Shown here in pieces: positions 1 to 13,059 of a stretch of DNA of 64,000 nucleotides. The translations under genes and the position numbers were made by a program. The notes below the pieces were generated by a model. That model made no database searches. It worked only from the letters and a program-made list of their open reading frames with translations, and was not told the origin of the DNA. The DNA is taken from the NCBI RefSeq assembly GCF_907164915.1, contig NC_061864.1, forward strand, positions 2,034,389 to 2,098,388, read 5' to 3'. Within the stretch, counting starts at the first letter, position 1, and each line of letters opens with the position of its first letter. The DNA comes from Impatiens glandulifera (lineage: Eukaryota; Streptophyta; Magnoliopsida; Ericales; Balsaminaceae).

Positions 1-702
1 ATATTCAAAATGAGTTATTATATGAATCATGTTAGTTCTTCATATAATTATTAAAGAAATTTGATCAGGTTCGACTTTCATTAATTAAGAACAACGTCCT
101 GAATGGTGAAGGTCGGCAGTGGTGCTAGCTTTATCTGGGAATAAACCCTGATTTAAAAATAATAATAATAATAAACCATGAAGGGGATTTGATTCAATCC
201 CTTGATTCTGTTTGGCGCAATCTACTGATGTTAGCATGGTTGCCACTGGCACTGACAAGACAGGTGACTTAGCAATGTGTCACCTGCTTTTTAACACACC
301 TTGTGTTATAGCATACCAGAATATTTGTGAATTGGCCCTTCTGACCTTATCCATAATGGTTTGTTTCCCTTCAGAAATGAAGATCAGAAACAAACCCAGA
401 AATGGGGATAAACTAGTCCCCATCAGACAATAAAGTGAAAAAAGATACTGGGATGATTTATAAAATGATTGGGCAAGCTTTTATTAGTATAGTTTGTCAG
501 CATGTGTCTGGATTCTGTTACAACAAATTGATGTCTGAGAAAACGTACAAGTAGAAGAAAAGGAAATGATTAACAAGCGAATATCTCGCCCAAGGAAATG
601 AAAAATCAAAGACAAATTAACTTGCCCCAGTAAAGGGAAGATTCGTGTGAAGAGAGAAGTGGTGGCGGCGGTGGTGGTTCAAACGGAGAAGAGACAGATA
701 GC
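1..702. other. Downstream flank and likely 3' UTR of the H+-ATPase gene
   Basis: No coding sequence is supported here. The small plus-strand ORF at about 212-433 has no recognisable domain. The last few hundred bases before position 703 lie just downstream of the ATPase stop on the minus strand and probably hold its 3' UTR. Confidence 0.5.
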
Positions 703-3700
703 TCATACAGTATAATGTGGATTAACATCAATGTCTAGTCCTCTTAGCTTAGCAAATGATTCCACCTTCCCTTTCAGAGTGTGGATCTCCCTTAGTCTGC
801 CACCAACCAAATCCCACAAAAGTGAAACATATTCTATGTTTTGGCTTAGTTAGTTAGTGTCTGTTGAAAACACTTTTTGTTTCTGAATCCATGCAAGAAA
901 CAACCAATCAAATTTTCAAATAATTTTGTATCTAATTTCTGATCTGGATCTGACAGGAAAAGTGTTTCCAAATGATTGATTCGGGAGAAAAGATTGTTTT
1001 GCTTCCTAAACTTTAAAAAATATTTCAGTCAAAGATTAAGAAAAAGAAGAAACTGTGTAGAGATAATTTAAGAACTTAATTAATTTGAGTCATTTTTAAA
1101 AGTAAAGAGAGTAATCCATTAACTTTCTTCAAGGTTGAAAATTCAGAAGATGATTTGATTTAAATGTGTATTTTATTGCTTGAATAGTTCTCTAATATCT
1201 CCTATATTCAGGGTCAAATTTATACTAACCTTGCGATTTCTGCACGCCTTTTAGCTTCTTCAGCCATGATGCTGATGTCCCTAAGAGTATGTTTATCAAT
1301 TATTTTTGACTCCATGGACTGAAGGCCATGAAGGGTCCTCTGCTCAGTTGCCCATGCCGCCTCCCTTGCCTCCTTACCGAAATCCTTTTGGGTATTGAAA
1401 GCAGTCTGACAAAACACAATATAAAAAATATATTGGATTGGGTTGAATCTGAATAATGGAAAGTTGCTTGGAATTTCTTTACCTTCTGGTTCAATATAAG
1501 GTTCCAGGCTCTCCCACTAAGTGCATATCGAACGCCAAATTTGATAGGATCTAGAAACAAGTATGTTATAATATTGTACAACCAGATGACACCTGTCCAT
1601 CCCCAACCAATCTTTGCGATGTTTGTGAATTCCAACGTAACCTCTGCTGATACTAAAGTAGCAGCCTGCAAGGTGTAAAAACAATCAAAAATTAACAGAC
1701 AAACTGACATGCTATGTTGCTGATCTGTTTTAGAATCAACTCCAAAAATTTAGGAGAAATGAAATATAATGCCTCATTTGGAAACATAATTAATTTTGTT
1801 TTTGTATCCAGAGATACACATGCGTTTGGAAACTATACTATAGTCTATTCATAAATTTATTGGTTGTTTCTCCAATGGTTTTGCAGGATTCGGCTACAAA
1901 AACAAGTGTTTCCAAACTTACCAGTTGTGCAATGACAAAGGCGGCAAGAAGAAGAAGGCCGGGTCTTTCAGTAAATGACCATCCTCTGGAGCGAGTAACA
2001 AAAATTAAGGCTTGACTAATGGTGCTGACTTGAAGGTACACAGCAGATGCTAGCTGTGCATTTAGTTCCTTGGTAGCCTTAAGGTTATCAAACTTGCTAA
2101 GGTGATGGTTGAAATCCTTGATATTGAAATGATTCTGAGGAAATTCAATAGCAGAAAGAACATATTACTTCTCCAAAAAGAAATCCAACAAAGAAAACAC
2201 TAATATATTTATACGGTACTTACCGCAAAGAAACTGGTTTCGTACATTAGATAGAAAAACAGAACAGTTGTCAAAGCAAGATAAGTCCCAATGACGACCC
2301 CAGTGGCAAAAATCTCACTGAGTCTCCAACTGTCGGGTAATGGAGATGGTTTGACTCTGTCTTTGGATATTGTCATGATGGTACCTGGTCATTGAAGTCG
2401 GTTAAGTAACTTAGCGAGAAATGGGATAAATAAAGCACTTAAGCCGCTTACCATCGTTGAGTATTGCAATTACAAGAACCATGAATGGTGGGAAATTAAA
2501 TTTCCATAAGGCAGACAGCAATAGAAATCCGAGCTGTTATAAGAAGCAGTTTACCATTCAGAGGACTAAAGAAAACAAAAAAATTAATATGTTTTTTAGG
2601 TTTTGTGGAAACTTACCACAATACGGATTGTAATAGAGACTGCATATATCTGGAAATAGCAAAAAAAAAACAATTCCAATACTTTAAACTCAAAAATTAA
2701 GAGAGATTAAGGAATTGAAGTCGCAAAAGGACAAAAGAATAAGAAAATCTTACAGTGTAGTTCTTCATCCTCTGAAAGATGGCACGGCTAGTTAAGACAG
2801 CACTTATGATGACACTCAATCCAGGTTCAGTCAGAACTATGTCGGAGGCACTTCGAGCAGCATCAGTTGCATCAGCCACCGCAATTCCTATGTCTGCTTT
2901 CTTCAATGCAGGTGCATCGTTGACTCCGTCGCCAGTCATTCCACATATATGCTTTCTACCTTGTAATATCTTTACAATCTCATATTTGTGCTCTATTATA
3001 GAAAGAAAGAAAAACTTATTTCAGCACTAGGATAAAAAAATAAAAATAAATTCATAATGTTCCATGTTCTTGCAATGTTGTTACCAGGAAAAACACCAGC
3101 AAATCCATCAGCTTTTTCAATGAGCTCCTCAACTGGTAGAGCTGCAATAGAATCATCCTTATGACCACCTAGCAGAGATGATGATGGATACATGTTGGTA
3201 CCCATACCAAGCCTTCTTCCAGTCTCCTTAGCTATTGCCAGTTGGTCACCTGATAGGGTCTAATTATTAGTATTATTATTTATAAGGCTTGTGATCTAAT
3301 GAAAACCATAAACTGGATGATAACGACTGATTGTGATTCTTCTTTTTTGCATGAATTATTTTCTAGTTCCTAGGAAAGGTAGTCAACATATTTCCTCAAA
3401 GATAGAAAATAGACAACATGAGTAATTCTCTGCTAGCACATTAAGGATGAGAAACAGAGAAAATTATATCAAATAAGCACCACTGACACTTATATCTTTT
3501 TCTTTTATTGAATTCATGAGCACACATGTCATGATTTGAACATATTTGGTTATATTTCAATCATAGCCAGGCTTCCGTGTTGATTATGGGTTTAATGGGA
3601 TTCTCATTGATTTGTTTTAAAAAAAAATATCTACTGGGACAAACCTGTTATCATCTTTACACTGACTCCAAGATCTAAGGCTCTTCTAATTGTCTCCGCA

Positions 3701-6700
3701 CTATCATGGCGAGGTGGATCAAAGAGAGGAAGAAGACCAACGAATTCCCATGGTCCTCCTGGACTCTCTTTGGTTCCAGCAGGTACTTCCTGTGGAAAGG
3801 GTAAATCTAAGAGAAATATAATATAAAAATAAAAAAATGACTTTACCATCCCTGTGCTAAAGAATTACCTGCATTGCAACTGCAAGCGAACGAAGTCCAC
3901 GCTCTGCAAATCTATCTATAATAGAGTGGACCTTTTTCTGGATTTCTGATTTGTTGCGTGCAAGGTTGAGAATCTAATAATTGTATAAGCTCAGGATTAG
4001 TGACTTTCAGGATATACTCCATCTTAAAGAAGACGAATCAAATCAAGAGAATATCAAGGGCCGAAAATGAAAAGGACAAAGATTTTACACTATAATTGAA
4101 ATTTGATTTAATGTGGCTAAGCAATAGCATCTGACATGTCAAGTACCTGTTCTGGTGCTCCTTTGCTCACTCTTTGCATTTTGCCTTTACTGTCTATATA
4201 TGTCAGTGCTGTCCTCTTATCAGTGGGATTAAATGGAAGGAAGTGAACTTCTGTAATTCCAGCTCGTGCCTTCAAATTAACCAACAGATTGAAAATCCAA
4301 TGTCACATTTTAATCTAGTAGGTAATAATATATTGTTTCCAGATGAAGTTGCCCCTTTGACTAACATGAGGCTAAATGTGAGTGAAAGTGAAGAAATGCA
4401 AGGCAAAAAAAATTCTAAGCAATGCTAATAAGACTTTGTACCTCCTTAGGATCCGCCAACATTGAAACAATGGCACAATCAATTGCATCCTGGTTCTCCA
4501 ATCTGGAGGCTCTTGCAGCCATTAACACCACCATATCCTTATCTACACCTTGGGCAAAAACCTATGGCAATGATTTCATTGTATAAGGGGTTGAATCATT
4601 TGTAGTACAATCAAACACAATTGGACGTATTTTAAAGGTTTCAATTTTATATTATTAATGAGCAGCAACTTTATGTTGGGTATTGATTCTATTTTTCTCA
4701 AGGCTACAATATATATTTTTTGATAATTCTATCTGGATTTTTTTTTGTAACCAGGGTATGTTCAGGCAGCTTCCGCCTTCCGCGCACCTCAACTAATCCC
4801 TGGAGGAGGTTAGCACACCAACTCACCGGCATGACCTCCTATTTTAATCTGGTGCTTTTAATAAGAATTGAACCGGTGGTGAGCCCCTTAATCCAAGCCT
4901 CTTGGCACTGGGGTGAGTGATTCTATCTGATTTTAAATATAGTATTCAATCACTTTTAGCAAAAAAAACTTTATTGTTGAATACCTTTAGTTGCATTTAC
5001 TCTTTCTAAAAAAACTGAACATTCACAAAATGGAAACTTGTGGAGGTCACAAATTTTGAGGGGAAATATATGCAAAGTTTCAATTTCGTCAAGCAAGACT
5101 ATGCACAGGCCTTCACAAGTATATTGGACATAGGTTAATAGGAACAAAAGGAGACAAGAATTATCACCTCAACCATATTTTTGTCCACGGAAAGTTTGTT
5201 AAGTGTTAGAGTGCCAGTTTTATCACTGCATAACACGTCCATACCAGCCATTTCCTCAATAGCTGTCATTCGTTTGGTTATGGCACCCTGTAAATTGTAA
5301 TAGAGTACTAACGTTGAGTAGACTAAAATTATTTAGAATAACAAGGGAAGGTTGAGGCAGCATATGTGATGAAATATTTTTTTTTTCAAAAAATAAAATA
5401 ATAATAATTTGGTGGCATCAATAAACCTGTTGTGATAAGCGATGAGAACCAATTGCCATTGTAACAGAAAGAACAGTTGGCATAGCAATGGGGATTCCAC
5501 CGATAAGTAGTACTAGGAGATTATCCACCGCTTCACTAAAATCTTTCTTTTCACGAGCACAAACCACGATGACTTCAATTACCATCCCTGTAGCTATTGA
5601 GCAAATACAGAAATTTCCAATTGCAGTCAACACCTGGAATCGTCAAAACAAGCACACGAGTCAGTAAATTAGTGATTATGAATCTTATGTTCAACACCAT
5701 GCAGCAACATCACTAACTTATGAACAACAATTATATCCTTCCATAATATATTAAACCCCAAAGAATAACACATAAATGTTAAAAATCTTAATTCCCAATC
5801 TCTTCTTCCTGTTTTGGTGGAGTTAAGTGAACATGTCATTATGCAAAAAAACACCAAATTAGCACGCAGACCTTCTGAAAATGCCCTATATGGATGGTAG
5901 TTTCCACTAAATGAGCTGCCTTCCCAAAGAATGTGTGTACTCCAGTTGCAATAACCACTGCTTCAATTTCACCTTGCTTACATGTTGATCCAGAGTATAC
6001 ACCGTCTCCAGGATTCTTTGTCACGGGAAGTGACTCTCCTGTGAGGGCAGACTGAAAAAAAAAGAACATATTTATTAGTCCCTATTTTTACACTGAGAAA
6101 AGACCAGTCAAAAGTGAGAAAAAAGCTAGATCTAAATGTAAATCAACTAGCTGTTTCGGTATGCATATTTTTCATCTGGATAATGATGCGAAAAATATAC
6201 ATTTGTTATGTTCGCCAAAAATCACGTTATAATATGGTTCGTCATAAAAAAATATATTGGATCACAATAAAATAAAATCTTATAACCAAACAAAAAGTCA
6301 CTTTCAGTTTTAGCTTTGACAATTTTCCAATGAGATCGTAATTGCGAAAAAATATACATTTCTTATGTTCGTCAAAAATCACGCTATAATATGGTTCGTC
6401 ATAAAAAAATATATTGGATCACGTTAAAAGAAAACCTTGTAACCAAACAAAAAGTCACTTTCAGTTTAGCTTTGGCAATTTTCCAATGAAATCGTGATTG
6501 TGACCAAATTTATAACAAAATACTTTGGCAATTTCTCTTTTGTAGCGTAAATATGTTTTTTGCAAAATAAAACTCAAATGCTTTGTAACACGTTATTATG
6601 TGCAGAAGTTTTCAGTAGATAACATCGAACATTTCAAAGAAAGTTTCTCTGAGTGTGAAATGTGAAACAATGTTGAATCAGTATCATTGATTTAGAGAAA

Positions 6701-7810
6701 TGGATGTGTACAATGTTTCATCTTATCTACCATCCATTACTAGTCAATTTTGAACTTTTTTTCTTGAATAGTATCTTCCATTGAGATTTGGCCACTATAA
6801 TATCGGTTCTTGCATGATAAACAATAAGATCGAATTACCATATTAGATTTATGATACTATTGTTGCACACCTGATCAATTTTCAGAGGATCTCCTTCAAG
6901 GAGACGTGCATCAGCAGGAATTATGTCTCCTAGTTTGATACTGACAATATCCCCAGGAACCAAAACACAAGCATCCTCCTCACTCCATTTTCCGTCACGT
7001 AAGACCTGATGAGAAAATTTGCATTCAAAATAAGTAATCCGCAAAAACATCAGTCATGTAGTGTCACAAAGAATAAAAGTTGAATAGACTTTTTCATCTT
7101 TGAAAAATAACCTTAGCTTTTGGAGCCAATCGAGCCATAAGAGCAGCGGCTGCATTTCCAGCATTGTTTTCCTCTATAAAACTGATGGTTGAGTTTATTA
7201 TAAGGAGCATCACAATGCCAATAAAATCAGGGTAGTCCACTACTGGGCCGTTGGAGTTATGCTTCCAGAAAAAAATCCGTAGGTTAATAATATTGAGATT
7301 TCCTCCAAACAAACATAGCTCAAATATGTGTTAACGAAAGATACTTCAAAAGCTTACCGACTTGTGTGGGACACAGATTGCCATGATTGCTGCTACTTCC
7401 ATGACCCATGACAGAGGATTCCACATGAAACCTAGAAACTTGAGTATCTTATTTTCCTGGAGAAGAAATAACAAGGCTATGAGTTTAAGAAGACATCATG
7501 AAAACACTAGAGAAAGGAACAGCTAAGTTATAAGGGACCTTTTTTTCTTCAAGCTTATTATATCCAAACACTTCTAAACGCTTTTGGACATCATCAGTAC
7601 TAAGACCTTCTTTTGTACAATTCAGTTTCTCAAAAACTTCTTCAATAGGAATGTTCTCCTGCCATAAGCAAATACAAGATTAGGGATAATAGGTTATGAA
7701 AAGATGACAATTATAGAATTCCAGTTAATAATCAAGTAAACCTATCCACTAACCAGATCAACAGCCTCTTTGTTGATAGCCTCGAGGGAAATTGTCTTGT
7801 CTGCTTCCAT
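703..7810 (-). CDS. Plasma-membrane H+-ATPase (P3A-type proton pump, AHA family), 21 coding exons
   Basis: ATP-driven proton pump of the plasma membrane that energises secondary transport. Exons, 5' to 3' of the gene: 7810-7754, 7658-7539, 7456-7358, 7261-7112, 7005-6871, 6051-5872, 5633-5427, 5287-5168, 4561-4442, 4269-4147, 3973-3869, 3789-3645, 3249-3085, 2992-2754, 2649-2617, 2533-2452, 2384-2224, 2134-1922, 1665-1483, 1405-1230, 796-703. They sum to 2907 nt, or 968 residues, close to the usual ~950. Visible motifs are TGES of the actuator domain, the phosphorylation motif CSDKTGTLT (Asp near residue 338), the KGAPEQ nucleotide-binding motif, and [16 protein letters not shown]. The C-terminal regulatory domain ends in HYTV, whose penultimate Thr is the known phosphorylation site that creates a 14-3-3 binding site in this family. 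The start [11 protein letters not shown] is the only fitting ATG. Exon 4 encodes CVPHKSHNSNGP where AHA10-like members have an ALAHGGG-type segment. The isoform is not assigned. Confidence 0.97.
4736..4919 (-). mobile_element. tRNA-derived SINE in an H+-ATPase intron, with target-site duplication
   Basis: Reading the minus strand, the element has a tRNA-like head with a box-B-like CGGTTCAATTC, a body containing GTGCTAACCTCCTCCAGGG, and a 3' end of CCTGGTTAC followed by an A tract. It is bounded by the 10-nt direct repeat ATTCTATCTG at 4726-4735 and 4920-4929, the mark of target-primed retroposition. It lies in the intron between exons 4561-4442 and 5287-5168, in the same orientation as the host gene. 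The head and body resemble the copies at 45.6 and 49.7 kb. Confidence 0.8.
6188..6500. repeat. 156-bp direct tandem duplication in an H+-ATPase intron
   Basis: Two adjacent near-identical units begin with GCGAAAAATATACATTT at 6188 and GCGAAAAAATATACATTT at 6344. Both run through ATAATATGGTTCGTCATAA and AACCAAACAAAAAGTCACTT to CAATTTTCCAATGA. A few substitutions and small indels separate them. The repeat fills much of the 820-bp intron between exons 7005-6871 and 6051-5872. Confidence 0.85.
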
Positions 7811-7850
7811 TGCAGATCACCTCTTTCAGTGCCAGGCCAGAAGTAGAAAA

Positions 7851-8880
7851 GCTGCAAGAACAGCATCTGTCAATTCTCTTCACATCTGTCCTTTTAGGTT
7901 CTCCTCTCAGGCTTGCTTTCAATAAGCATTAACTCACAATACCAGCAAAAATTACAATAATCATTACAATTCTTCTAGGGCCAAGCAAGCAAGCAAACAA
8001 ACAACAGTGGTTTCTCTTTCTTTTTTTACCAAACAATCGAATAATTAAAGCAACCAGGAAAATGAATCCAGATAAGACATTCCAATTGGAGAAACTTGTT
8101 TTTATTGCCTACATAACAGTAAGAAAATTTAAAAATTATGAATGCACTTGGCATGTAGAAAGAGTCCATTTATAGTGCTTGTAGGCAAAATATGAAGACC
8201 AGTAATTTTCAAAATCAAATTAGGGGTGATTAATATCCTTTTTATGGTTTTGAACTAAGTGCCCTAAATGGAACAGTCAACTAAATTAATTTATACTATC
8301 ATCTAAACATAGATAATGTATGATGTGATCAATCTTGCCTCAATAAGATGAAATGCTAGTCTGGATGAAAGAACCGTACCAGATAAGCTCCTTAAGGAGT
8401 TTGTTTAATAAAACGAGAGAACAATGTCCGCCAAAATAACTTGTTCTGAATGAAGTTTGAGATAATGTATGAATAAAACAGAAGGTCTGTGGATATATAA
8501 GCTGCAACAAGTTCACATAAAAGTTATCAATTCGATTCATTTTAGGTGAACATGCTGTTGAATGCTGTATTCGAACAATACAAATATTGTGAGAGACAGA
8601 GACAGAGATAGAGATAGAGATTGTGAGTAGCTAGCTAAGTACCGGATAGGAGAAGCCATGAACGAAAAATCCATCCGATAGAAGACGAAAATGGTGCTTT
8701 TGGGACTCCGTCGCCAGCATGCATCAAAGTTGTATTGAAAGATGAGATGAAACTCAAATACGTCGTCTTCAATGCTTTCGTGCCTTCTTCTACGACTTGC
8801 CATTTTCGCTTCTCTCCTGCGTAACTCTTTCTCCATCTCTTCGTTTCATAGACTCGCGAAAGTGAGGCCGAACTCTGTAC
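7851..8880 (-). promoter_or_regulatory. Probable spliced 5' leader of the H+-ATPase gene, with an upstream ORF
   Basis: A leader acceptor (TTCTTGCAG before position 7851) and a donor (CCG followed by GTACTTAGC, exon end 8643) would join an upstream exon starting near 8870 to the ATG exon. The upstream exon holds an ORF from the ATG at 8836 (MEKELRRREAKMASRRRRHE) that stays open to the donor. If spliced as proposed it continues past the pump's ATG in another frame and stops inside coding exon 1. A CT-rich tract (8593-8622, minus strand) lies in the predicted leader intron. The splice sites are predicted by eye, and the ORF could instead be fortuitous. Confidence 0.4.
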
Positions 8881-8889
8881 CTTTATTTC

Positions 8890-11800
8890 TCTTTTATATT
8901 TATTATTAAATAATTTTATTTTTTATAATGATTTAATTCTCGCATTAAATATAAATAACACAAAATAAAATCTACTCAATTAATTCAAACAAACAAGAAT
9001 CAACAATCATACAATTTATCGAGGAATCCAAAAAATAACCAATAAAACGGTATCGAAAAAAATTTTACAAAATATTATAAGCTACAATTGAATTTATCAT
9101 TAATCGAGGGTTGACAGCACCAGAAAATGTTCCGCTAAATTATAATTAATCATCCACCTCTATTAATCATAAAAACAATGGAATAATACATGTAATATGA
9201 TTTTCATATTAAAGATCTAACTTATTATTGAAAACGTGAAAAATAACTCTAAATTTAATAATTTTGAATTATATTATACATGTGCAAATGATCTCATACG
9301 TCGACTCAAATATTTTGTCATATTTACTCGTTTAATATTATATTTGATAGGTATTTACATTTTACAATATACTAAGAGTTTTATCCCCTTTTAACGGCAA
9401 TAAGAGGTGATACTAACCTTAAGTTCTTGGTTCGAACCCGTCATGCGACAAGTATGATTAAGTATGTTTGCGGACTATCTACTTAATTTATTGTCCCATT
9501 TTTTCCCAAAAATATAAAGAGTTTTAAAATTAACTTTAAATTTAATTAAGATTTAAGATGAATTTACAAATTTGGTTTAATATGTTTTCTTATTATCAGC
9601 TGAATTGAATAATAATGAAAGATGACAAAAAGGAGTATACTTGCATATAGGAACAAAGAATAATCCAATGGGATTTCGAGAAAATCTAGTTGTTACAAGA
9701 AATCTCCCAAAGATTAAATAAAATAATGCTAAATGCACGTTTCTGTTACAAGAAATGCTTGAAGTCTAATTTTATTTTATTTTTATAGGTATAACAATGT
9801 GTGCAATTTATTAATCTATTTTATAACACAATGATTTGTTATAAATTTTTAAATTATTATTAATCTTAGTTTTGAGTTATCTATATAAATATGAATTCTT
9901 TAATTTAAAGTTTTTTTTTTAAATTGTCTCAAATTTAAATTTTGAACAATTTGTTAAAAATTTAAGACAAGACAATCAAAAAGCGTGGTAACAAAATATA
10001 AACTATGATTTTCAAAAACTTTTATAAATTTTACAATTGTGTGGTTCTTCATTATTTATATACTTTCAAAATCTTTTAAGATTTTTACAATTGTATGGTT
10101 CTTCTTGATCTATATAAACCTTCAAAAACATTTTAAAATATAAATTTTTGAAGATTTTAAATTTTACTATATTAAATTGGGAAATTGGGCCCAACCCAAA
10201 TAGAAACTGGCAAGGCAAATAATTAATACAATCATGCTAAAACATAACATGATGCCACATTGCCAATTGAAACACTAATCTCATCATTGTCGAATTTTGG
10301 CTGTTATGAACATTATTATTTAATTTAATTTAATTTAATTATCTGGAATAGACATGGTGGCAGACTGGCAATGGCACTATAAATTCGAATTATATATATA
10401 TAGCATTTCAGATTAATTAGGTTATTTCTTGAATTGTCTAAAGTGAAATTGAATCTGTTTGTATACATGTATTTAGTTTAGTTTAAAAATATGTAATAAA
10501 TTATAAAAAAAATTATTGGAAATAAGATAAAAAAAAATTGGGGGTAATTAAAAAGGAATGAGAGCACGGATATACAAGAAAATATCAAATAAAAAAACCA
10601 TTAAAATGTGTATTTTGTAAAATAACATGAATAAAATAATCTTAACCAGGATATAAACAGAAAAATAGACTAAATTCAAAATAATGCCCTCTAGATAATA
10701 TTTTATTCATTAGAAGTCACACTTTAAAAATAGTAAAAAATAATTTAACTCACTAATAATTCTAACTAAAGTGATAAAAGCTTTATTTAAGGAATTAAGA
10801 GTTTAAGATTCAATTAGATCACACAAAAATAATTAATTTTCTAAAAAAACATATTCTCTATCATTATATCTTATAATTTGATGTAACTTTCCTTTAACTG
10901 TTCTCGCATTTATTTAACTTTATGTTATGGATTAAAGTATAATTAAAATTACCTTCAATCATTTCAAAAGTTTGTAGGTTTTTTTTGTACCCAGTTAAAT
11001 TATTAAATACATATATAATTAAAATTCAAATAGAACAATTTGACTTAACAAATTATTTGTATTAAAGACTAATATGCGTAATAATACAAAATAATTTAAT
11101 ATGATAAAAATAAAGAGTAAGAAAAACAAGTAATATTAATTACTGAAAATAACTTATCCAATATAAGAACACATGGCAGTCAAATAACTGCCACATTAAC
11201 TTATTTTAATGGCGGGATCTAGTACTTCTAAGATTCAAATAAGTCTATTAACAACTGCCCTACCAATTATGATTATTGTAATTATTTTTTTAATACAACA
11301 TGAAAGAGAAATGTACGTAGACATTAAGCAAAAATATTATTATTTTTATCTTTACATTCTCATTAACATGATTTTCTAGAAACAATGGTTAAATCTTATC
11401 CACAATCAAATTATATACATTATGTTTTTATTCCTAATCGTGGTCACGAATAATGTCGTATGAAGAATCCACTATCAATTACTTAGTTCATATTCAGAAA
11501 TAGACGATTAATTAACACTTTTAGTTTTTATTCTTAATTTTGTCTTGATTTCAAATGAGGTCGGACAAAATTGATATTCAATAACAATAATTTCAAATAT
11601 GTAATTTCTTTTTTGTTTTATAGAATTTTAAATTAATTTACAATTGTTTTGAAAGAAGCAAAAATAAGTAGATTAATAAATAATCTACAATTAGATGACC
11701 AATATACTTAAAATTATAATAGTGTGAATTTATTAAAAAATTTTATGTCATAATCAATTACAGTTCAATTTAAATATTTTTATTTTGTTTTATGTTTATT

Positions 11801-12390
11801 ATAAAAAAAAATGAAATATTTTCATATAAAAAATGCATAAGTCGAGAAGTTGGCATGATTCATGAACGTTTCTATTGGATCACGTTTTTCGTTATCTTCC
11901 ATTTTTCTTTTATTATTATTATTATTATTTATTTATTCGTGTATTATAAAATAAAACAGCCAACAAAATAAATTGATACAAATTAGAGATGGGTCCACAT
12001 AAGCTTTATATTCCGTTTAAATGATTCGGTACGTTTAATCTTGACCTACAGTCATGGCACGTGTTATTCGATCCGCCACGAGCCGCCCATAGTTTCCTTA
12101 AATATAATTATTTATAGACACTAGATAATTAATTAATTATTTAATAATAGTATCCTTATTATATATGAGAAACAAAGAAATGTTCCTAGTTTGATCCAAT
12201 TTCTAATGACTTATCCAATTAGTTTAAGGTTAATTTGAAAACAATTTTTTTATCATTATGTCATGTTTAATCTGATATGAGTTAACTTAAATTAAACTAC
12301 ATCATCAAAAATAAGTAATGTCCAAATATTGATCAACATTAATTAATATAAGATGGGATTAATTTGAAATTATTTAAAAAAATAAAAAAG
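8890..12390. other. AT-rich intergenic DNA with no supported gene
   Basis: This stretch is dominated by A/T runs and short simple repeats, with no ORF of recognisable family. The only structured piece is a short tRNA-like SINE remnant near 9400-9510. Confidence 0.6.
9395..9510 (+). mobile_element. Possible tRNA-derived SINE remnant
   Basis: The segment holds CTTGGTTCGAACCCGTCA, a good Pol III box B (GGTTCGAAYCC), about 35 nt after a weak box-A-like stretch. No cloverleaf can be drawn, so it is not a tRNA gene. No target duplication was recognised. Confidence 0.35.
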
Positions 12391-12720
12391 TGGGGTCGGA
12401 CATGCGTGATCCATTCATATAAGCATGGAATTAAACCGTCGATGTCTCCGATGAGAAATAACTTCTCCATCTACAGCGACGATAATTAAACGAGCTTATG
12501 GTGGTGGGACCATCACTAAATCCAATCCAGTTATATTAGTATTAATCGAATAAAAACGACCCATAAGATTTTGAAATAAAAAGAAAAACATCATTATTAA
12601 TAATGTTTTTTTTTTTGTTTTTGTCTTTTATGTCTAAATCCATTGCATTTAAATGATCCGTATAAATCAGCAGTTCTCTCATGAGCCCTAAATTTCTAAT
12701 TAACCATTATTGATTGAATT
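12390..12720 (+). promoter_or_regulatory. Distal promoter block of ERF copy 1, conserved in ERF copy 2
   Basis: Several short blocks recur in the same order upstream of the second ERF gene at about 17530-17870. They are GTGGGGTCGGACATG (GTGGGGTGGGACATG in copy 2), AAACGACCCAT, TTTTTGTCTTTTATGTC, and a GAGCCCTAAATTTC-like block. Collinearity with copy 2 shows that this is part of the duplicated unit although it now lies more than 2 kb from its gene. Confidence 0.55.
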
Positions 12721-13059
12721 AATTTCAAATAACTAATTTTACTTTTTTATTTGTATGATAAGGGTATTCATTTGCCTAAATAAATTATTAAAGTACCAAA
12801 AGTTTAGTTTGTTTTGTTACTATAATTATTTTATATCCAAAAAAATTACCATGAAATCAACACAATGAGAATTACTTTGATTCAACTTATTCATAATTTA
12901 TTTAAATGTTCAAATATTTAATTTATTTGAATAATTGTTATTGGGATGTTTGATGCACTTAATTATCTTTATATTGATTTAATATTATATATTTAATTTA
13001 GTGTTAAACATTTAAATATATTTCATTTTATTTTTTTGGCTCTAGTGCTGCAAATGAGT

